Shown here piece by piece: positions 60,680 through 64,000 of a DNA stretch of 64,000 nt. This DNA comes from Flavobacterium hiemivividum (GTDB lineage: Bacteria; Bacteroidota; Bacteroidia; Flavobacteriales; Flavobacteriaceae), in NCBI RefSeq assembly GCF_004349145.1, contig NZ_SMFO01000017.1, positions 1 to 64,000 on the forward strand. Reading direction: 5' to 3'. Below the pieces are notes generated by a model. That model was given only the letters and a program-made list of their open reading frames with translations. It had not been told where the DNA came from and ran no database searches. The position numbers were made by a program, and so were the translations under genes. Position 1 is the first letter of the stretch. Each line of letters starts with the position of its first letter.

Positions 60680-61070
60680 TAGTACTCGCGAAATTATTGT
60701 ATCTAGACTTGCCGAAGCATAATTGAATTGTAATCCTACAATTGGTTTGACTCGTTTAAACAAAGTTAGAAAAAGAGCTGGAGCAATTGCTGCAACTGCT
60801 ACACAATTTAACCTTGATTATATTTTAGACGAAAGAGCAAAAGAGTTGCTTGAAGAATAGGACCGTTGGTTTGATTTAAAACGTATTGAGAAATTAGTTG
60901 AAAGAACGGCATTACATAATCAAAATGTAACCACTGCTAGTTTTAATGGAAATGGTTGTGCTCAAAAATTATAGATGCCAATTCCAAAAAATGCAATTGA
61001 CTTAAATCAAAATAAGAATCTCGAACAAAACCCAGCTTACAATTATTTAGCTGAATTTGTAAAGTATTAG
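60680..61070 (+). pseudogene. SusD C-terminal remnant with three in-frame stops
   Basis: One frame reads SRLAEA-stop-LNCNPTIGLTRLNKVRKRAG, then LDYILDERAKELLEE-stop-DRWFDLKRIEKLVERTALHN, then CAQKL-stop-MPIPKNAIDLNQNKNLEQNPAY and ends with TAG at 61070. These are the conserved C-terminal SusD phrases (AEAY, N.VR.RAG, DERA.E...E..RW.DL.R, PIP..EID.NP.L.QNPGY). Nonsense codons of TAA and TAG type interrupt it and the N-terminal two-thirds is gone. The pectin cluster therefore has no working SusD in this window. Confidence 0.85.
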
Positions 61071-61162
61071 AATTTAGAAAGGCTTTGCTTTATTACATTT
61101 TAATTTTTTGACTTAAAACTAGAGACTTGATTCATTTCAAGTTTCTAATTTTTTTAAATAAA

Positions 61163-62119
61163 ATGATTTTTCGAATGAACTATAAAATACTACTCTTCCT
61201 TTTCTCTTTAGCAACTTCGGCTACATTTGCGCAAGTAAATTATTGTATTGATACATCGTATACGGTTATGAACACTTTTAAAAAAGAGATCAAAAAATTT
61301 CCTGAAATTAAAATAAGAGAACAAAAACACATTTCAGCGGTACGTGTTTTAAATGACATAACCTACACTGATACCAAAACCAGACCTTTACAATTGGATG
61401 TGTTTATGCCTAATACAAACAAGAAAAACTACCCTACTATAATAATGATTCATGGTGGTGGCTGGAAATCGGGTAACAAATCACATCTTTTTCCAATGGC
61501 AGAAAAATTAGCCGAAAAAGGCTTTATATGTGTAACTGTCGCTTACCGATTAAGTCCTGAGGCAAAATATCCAAATGGAATTTACGACATTAAAAAAGCG
61601 ATTCAATTTATAAAAGAGAATCACCAAAAAATTCAAGTAGATACTACCAAGTTGGCTATTTTAGGTTGTTCTTCGGGTGGGCAAATGGCTGTTTTAGTTG
61701 GAACAACTAACCTCAACCCAAAGTTTCAAGATTTAGAAAGCAACTATAAATCGTCAGTAGCAGTTCAGGCAATTATTGATATTGATGGCATTTTAGCCTT
61801 TCATCATCCAGAATCAAAAGAGGGAGAAATGGCGGCTTTTTGGTTGAATGGCACTAGTATTGAAAATAAAAAAAACTGGATTGAAGCATCCGCTTTAACT
61901 CATGTGGATCAAAATACACCGCCTACACTTTTTATAAATAGTCAATACGATCGATTTCATGCTGGCAGAGATGATATGGTTGCTGTTTTAAAACAAAATG
62001 CTATTCCATATCAAATAGAAATTATTGAGAATTCTCCGCACACTTTTTGGCTATTTGATCCGTATTTTGACCTTACAATATCTTATATCACGCAATTTTT
62101 ACAAAAAACTTTTAAATAA
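61163..62119 (+). CDS. Secreted alpha/beta-hydrolase, probable pectin acetyl/methyl esterase
   Basis: About 318 residues from ATG 61163. A TTG at 61127 and an ATG at 61175 are in the same frame; the last gives the cleanest signal peptide (MNYKILLFLFSLATSATFAQ). The hydrolase shows the HGGGW oxyanion loop near residue 104, the nucleophile elbow GCSSGGQM near 178, and a C-terminal Asp/His pair (NSQYDRFHAG, ENSPHTFW). The family is that of BD-FAE/esterase-lipase enzymes, often found in pectin PULs as acetylesterases. It acts in the periplasm or at the surface. It is followed 7 bp later by the DUF4861 gene. Confidence 0.82.
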   Translation: MIFRMNYKILLFLFSLATSATFAQVNYCIDTSYTVMNTFKKEIKKFPEIKIREQKHISAVRVLNDITYTDTKTRPLQLDVFMPNTNKKNYPTIIMIHGGGWKSGNKSHLFPMAEKLAEKGFICVTVAYRLSPEAKYPNGIYDIKKAIQFIKENHQKIQVDTTKLAILGCSSGGQMAVLVGTTNLNPKFQDLESNYKSSVAVQAIIDIDGILAFHHPESKEGEMAAFWLNGTSIENKKNWIEASALTHVDQNTPPTLFINSQYDRFHAGRDDMVAVLKQNAIPYQIEIIENSPHTFWLFDPYFDLTISYITQFLQKTFK

Positions 62120-62126
62120 ATAAATC

Positions 62127-63104
62127 ATGAAAACCGCAAAATATTTAGGACTAGCACTATTCAGTCTAACGGCTTGTAAAGCTCAAATTAAAGAAAATTT
62201 GGCAGCCTCAAAGCCTTTTTCGTATGCTGAAATATCAGTTAAAACAGATGGAAAATGGGAAAATAGAAAATACATTGGAGGGTCTAAATTTAATAATGTC
62301 GATCAATTAAACCTTGCGCCAGAGCATACTGATCATTCTTTTGATATTCGTTACGAAGGACCAGGTTGGGAAAGTAATAAAGTAGCTTATCGCTTGTATT
62401 TAGATTGGAGAAATGCCATTGATATCTTCGGAAAGAAAACGGATACTTTGGTATTACCGTATGTTGGTCAAGACGGATTTGATTCGTACCACGAAATGTC
62501 TGATTGGGGTGCTGATATTTTGAAAGCAGGAAAAGGAATCGGAATTGGAAGTATTGCACGTTATGCCAACAAGGAAACGTTACATTTTAATACTGTTGCA
62601 GCCACGACAGTTGGCATAAAAAATGGTAAAAAAGAATCGGCAATTCATATTAAATACGACGGATGGAAAACTGCCAATGATATTATTGATTTCACATCAA
62701 CTTTAAAAATTAAGGCAGACGAACGTATTACACAACATACTATTCAAGCTTCTAAAAACATTGGCGGAATTGCAACCGGAATTGTTCGTTTGAAAAACTT
62801 ACCGCTGATACAAAAAGAAAGTCGAAACAAAAAATGGGCGTACATTGCGACTTATGGCGCTCAAACGTTAGTGTCAGATACAGACCAACTCGGTATGGTG
62901 GTTTTTTATGAAACAGCTGCTGTTGAAAAATTGGTTGAAGGCGAGCACGATCATTTGGTACTTTTTAAACCAGCTACTAAAACCAATACTTTTTATTTTG
63001 CTGGAGTTTGGGAGCAAGAAAAAAATGGAATTACAAACAAAGAAGATTTTTTAAAATATATTGACCAAAAATTAGCGCAATTAAACGCTAACAACAAAAT
63101 ATAA
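62127..63104 (+). CDS. DUF4861 lipoprotein
   Basis: This 325-residue protein has a lipoprotein signal (LFSLTAC, Cys17). The mature part matches the DUF4861 family: NLAPEHTDHSFDIRYEGPGW, YRLYLDWRNAIDIFGK, YHEMSDWGADILKAGKGIGI and the beta-rich end with FYFAGVWEQ. Members are frequent in pectin, ulvan and alginate PULs of Bacteroidota. Its biochemical activity is not clearly established, to my knowledge. The gene lies between the esterase and GH105 genes with 7- and 8-bp gaps, so it shares their operon. Confidence 0.85.
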   Translation: MKTAKYLGLALFSLTACKAQIKENLAASKPFSYAEISVKTDGKWENRKYIGGSKFNNVDQLNLAPEHTDHSFDIRYEGPGWESNKVAYRLYLDWRNAIDIFGKKTDTLVLPYVGQDGFDSYHEMSDWGADILKAGKGIGIGSIARYANKETLHFNTVAATTVGIKNGKKESAIHIKYDGWKTANDIIDFTSTLKIKADERITQHTIQASKNIGGIATGIVRLKNLPLIQKESRNKKWAYIATYGAQTLVSDTDQLGMVVFYETAAVEKLVEGEHDHLVLFKPATKTNTFYFAGVWEQEKNGITNKEDFLKYIDQKLAQLNANNKI

Positions 63105-63112
63105 TTGTATTT

Positions 63113-64000
63113 ATGAAAAATATGAAATCACTCAAATATGTAATACTGTGTTTTTTGGCTTTTACGATCATGGGATGTAAATCACAAAAAAACACTGTCG
63201 AATCGAGTACGAAAACAATTCCGACCAATATAAAATGGTCAGATCGTATGGCATTGACTCTAATCAAAGCGCATCCAGAATCATATAAGATCGATGATGC
63301 TAAAGAGCCAAAATGGGACTATGTGCACGGATTGGTTTTAACTTCTTTTGAAGAGTTGTATAAAACTAGAAAGAACGAAATCTATAAAAACTACATACAA
63401 TCTTATGTAGATATTTTTGTACAAGCTGATGGTACAATTAAAACGTACCAAATAGAAAAATATAACATTGACATGGTTGTGGCGGGGAGATTATTATTTA
63501 ATGTTTATCAAAATTCAAAAGAGGAAAAGTATTTGAAAGCCATGCAATTATTACGCAAACAAATAGAGGAACAACCTCGAACGGCTAGCGGTGGATTTTG
63601 GCATAAAAAAATCTACCCTAATCAAATGTGGTTAGACGGTTTGTATATGGGAGAACCATTTTATGCTGAATATACAAAGACATTTGAAGATGGTAAAAAT
63701 TTTGATGACATTGCCAAGCAATTTGAACTGATTCATTCGCACGCAACAGACCCAAAAACAGGGTTGTTATATCACGCTTGGGATGAAAGTAAAGCAATTC
63801 CTTGGGCTAATAAAGAGACAGGAACTTCACCTAATTTTTGGTCGCGTTCTATCGGTTGGTATGTGATGGCACTGGTTGATGTGTTGGATTATTTTCCTAA
63901 AAATCATCCCAAACAAAAACAGTTGGTTGGTTACTTAAATAAAACAGCTGATGCATTGGTAAAGTTTCAAGATCAATCAGGACTGTGGTATCAAGTAACT
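63113..64000 (+). CDS. GH105 unsaturated rhamnogalacturonyl hydrolase, N-terminal part (cut by window edge)
   Basis: The frame from ATG 63113 stays open to the window end (296 codons). It is a lipoprotein (FTIMGC, Cys22). The (alpha/alpha)6-barrel of GH105 (YteR/YesR-like) shows as WDYVHGLVLTSFEELYK, FWHKKIYPNQMWLDGLYMGE with the catalytic-region Asp, and GTSPNFWSRSIGWYVMALVD. These enzymes release unsaturated galacturonate from lyase products; that sugar is then handled by kdgF, kduI and kduD. The last 60 to 90 residues are expected beyond the window. Confidence 0.92.
   Translation, partial: MKNMKSLKYVILCFLAFTIMGCKSQKNTVESSTKTIPTNIKWSDRMALTLIKAHPESYKIDDAKEPKWDYVHGLVLTSFEELYKTRKNEIYKNYIQSYVDIFVQADGTIKTYQIEKYNIDMVVAGRLLFNVYQNSKEEKYLKAMQLLRKQIEEQPRTASGGFWHKKIYPNQMWLDGLYMGEPFYAEYTKTFEDGKNFDDIAKQFELIHSHATDPKTGLLYHAWDESKAIPWANKETGTSPNFWSRSIGWYVMALVDVLDYFPKNHPKQKQLVGYLNKTADALVKFQDQSGLWYQVT

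Noticed and set aside
60220..61070. Stop-codon recoding (read-through) in the SusD region
   Set aside because: All three stop codons occur in frame together with at least one frame change, and other genes of the window use normal stops, so ordinary gene decay is the simpler explanation.
1..64000. CRISPR arrays, tRNA or rRNA genes, prophage modules
   Set aside because: Reading both strands gave no regularly spaced repeats, no cloverleaf or rRNA signatures and no phage structural genes.

Overview
The window looks like a chromosomal segment of a Flavobacterium-type Bacteroidota. It is AT-rich and carries SusC/SusD pairs, lipoprotein-rich polysaccharide loci and promoters of the TTG-N19/20-TAnnTTTG type. 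No rRNA, tRNA, CRISPR array or prophage module is visible. Protein families were assigned by reading motifs; no database search was run.

Layout. (1) 1-1,450 is an accessory corner: the 3' end of a group II intron with its reverse transcriptase/maturase, a SieB-like superinfection-exclusion gene in the opposite orientation, an attC-like foldback site and a repeat-like stretch. (2) 1,455-11,400 is mostly housekeeping: lipoamide dehydrogenase, a pentapeptide-repeat protein, SbcD-SbcC, a decayed cardiolipin synthase, a META-domain lipoprotein, a YqiA-like hydrolase and hypotheticals. (3) 12,056-22,486 is a signalling island: a PAS kinase overlapping a response regulator, then a 2,100-residue kinase with about fourteen PAS domains and one GAF, an Rcp1-like regulator, and a receiver-PAS-HisKA protein with no ATPase domain. 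A Ca2+/H+ antiporter gene follows. (4) 24,043-33,055 (minus strand) pairs a TonB-dependent receptor and a DUF4374 lipoprotein with an ankyrin protein, a DUF2271 protein bearing a TGAS motif, a PepSY/flavodoxin/FNR membrane reductase and ApbE. I read this as a metal-uptake plus extracytoplasmic flavin electron-transfer locus.

(5) 33,577-46,407 is a complete polysaccharide utilization locus (PUL): a propeller/Y_Y_Y/HTH transmembrane regulator, SusC, SusD, a LamG lipoprotein, a GH144-type glucanase, an esterase and a GH3 beta-glucosidase. The GH144 plus GH3 pair suggests beta-1,2-glucan as substrate. It ends in a strong terminator. (6) 47,020-64,000 is a pectin/uronate regulon: a hexuronate MFS transporter, kduI-kduD-uxaC-kdgF-kdgK-eda-uxaB-uxaA, a divergent LacI-family regulator, and a GH28 - (SusD pseudogene) - esterase - DUF4861 - GH105 cluster cut by the window edge. 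Together these can take pectin fragments, saturated or unsaturated, to pyruvate and glyceraldehyde-3-phosphate. Four copies of a TGTAATCGATTACA-like palindrome sit in front of the transporter, kduI, lacI and GH28 genes and define the regulon.

Most worth a second look: the intron/attC-like/SieB arrangement, the flavinylation-type locus, a diverged 225-bp repeat present at 14.1 and 46.5 kb, a three-tier foldback element between eda and uxaB, and the SusD pseudogene inside the pectin cluster.
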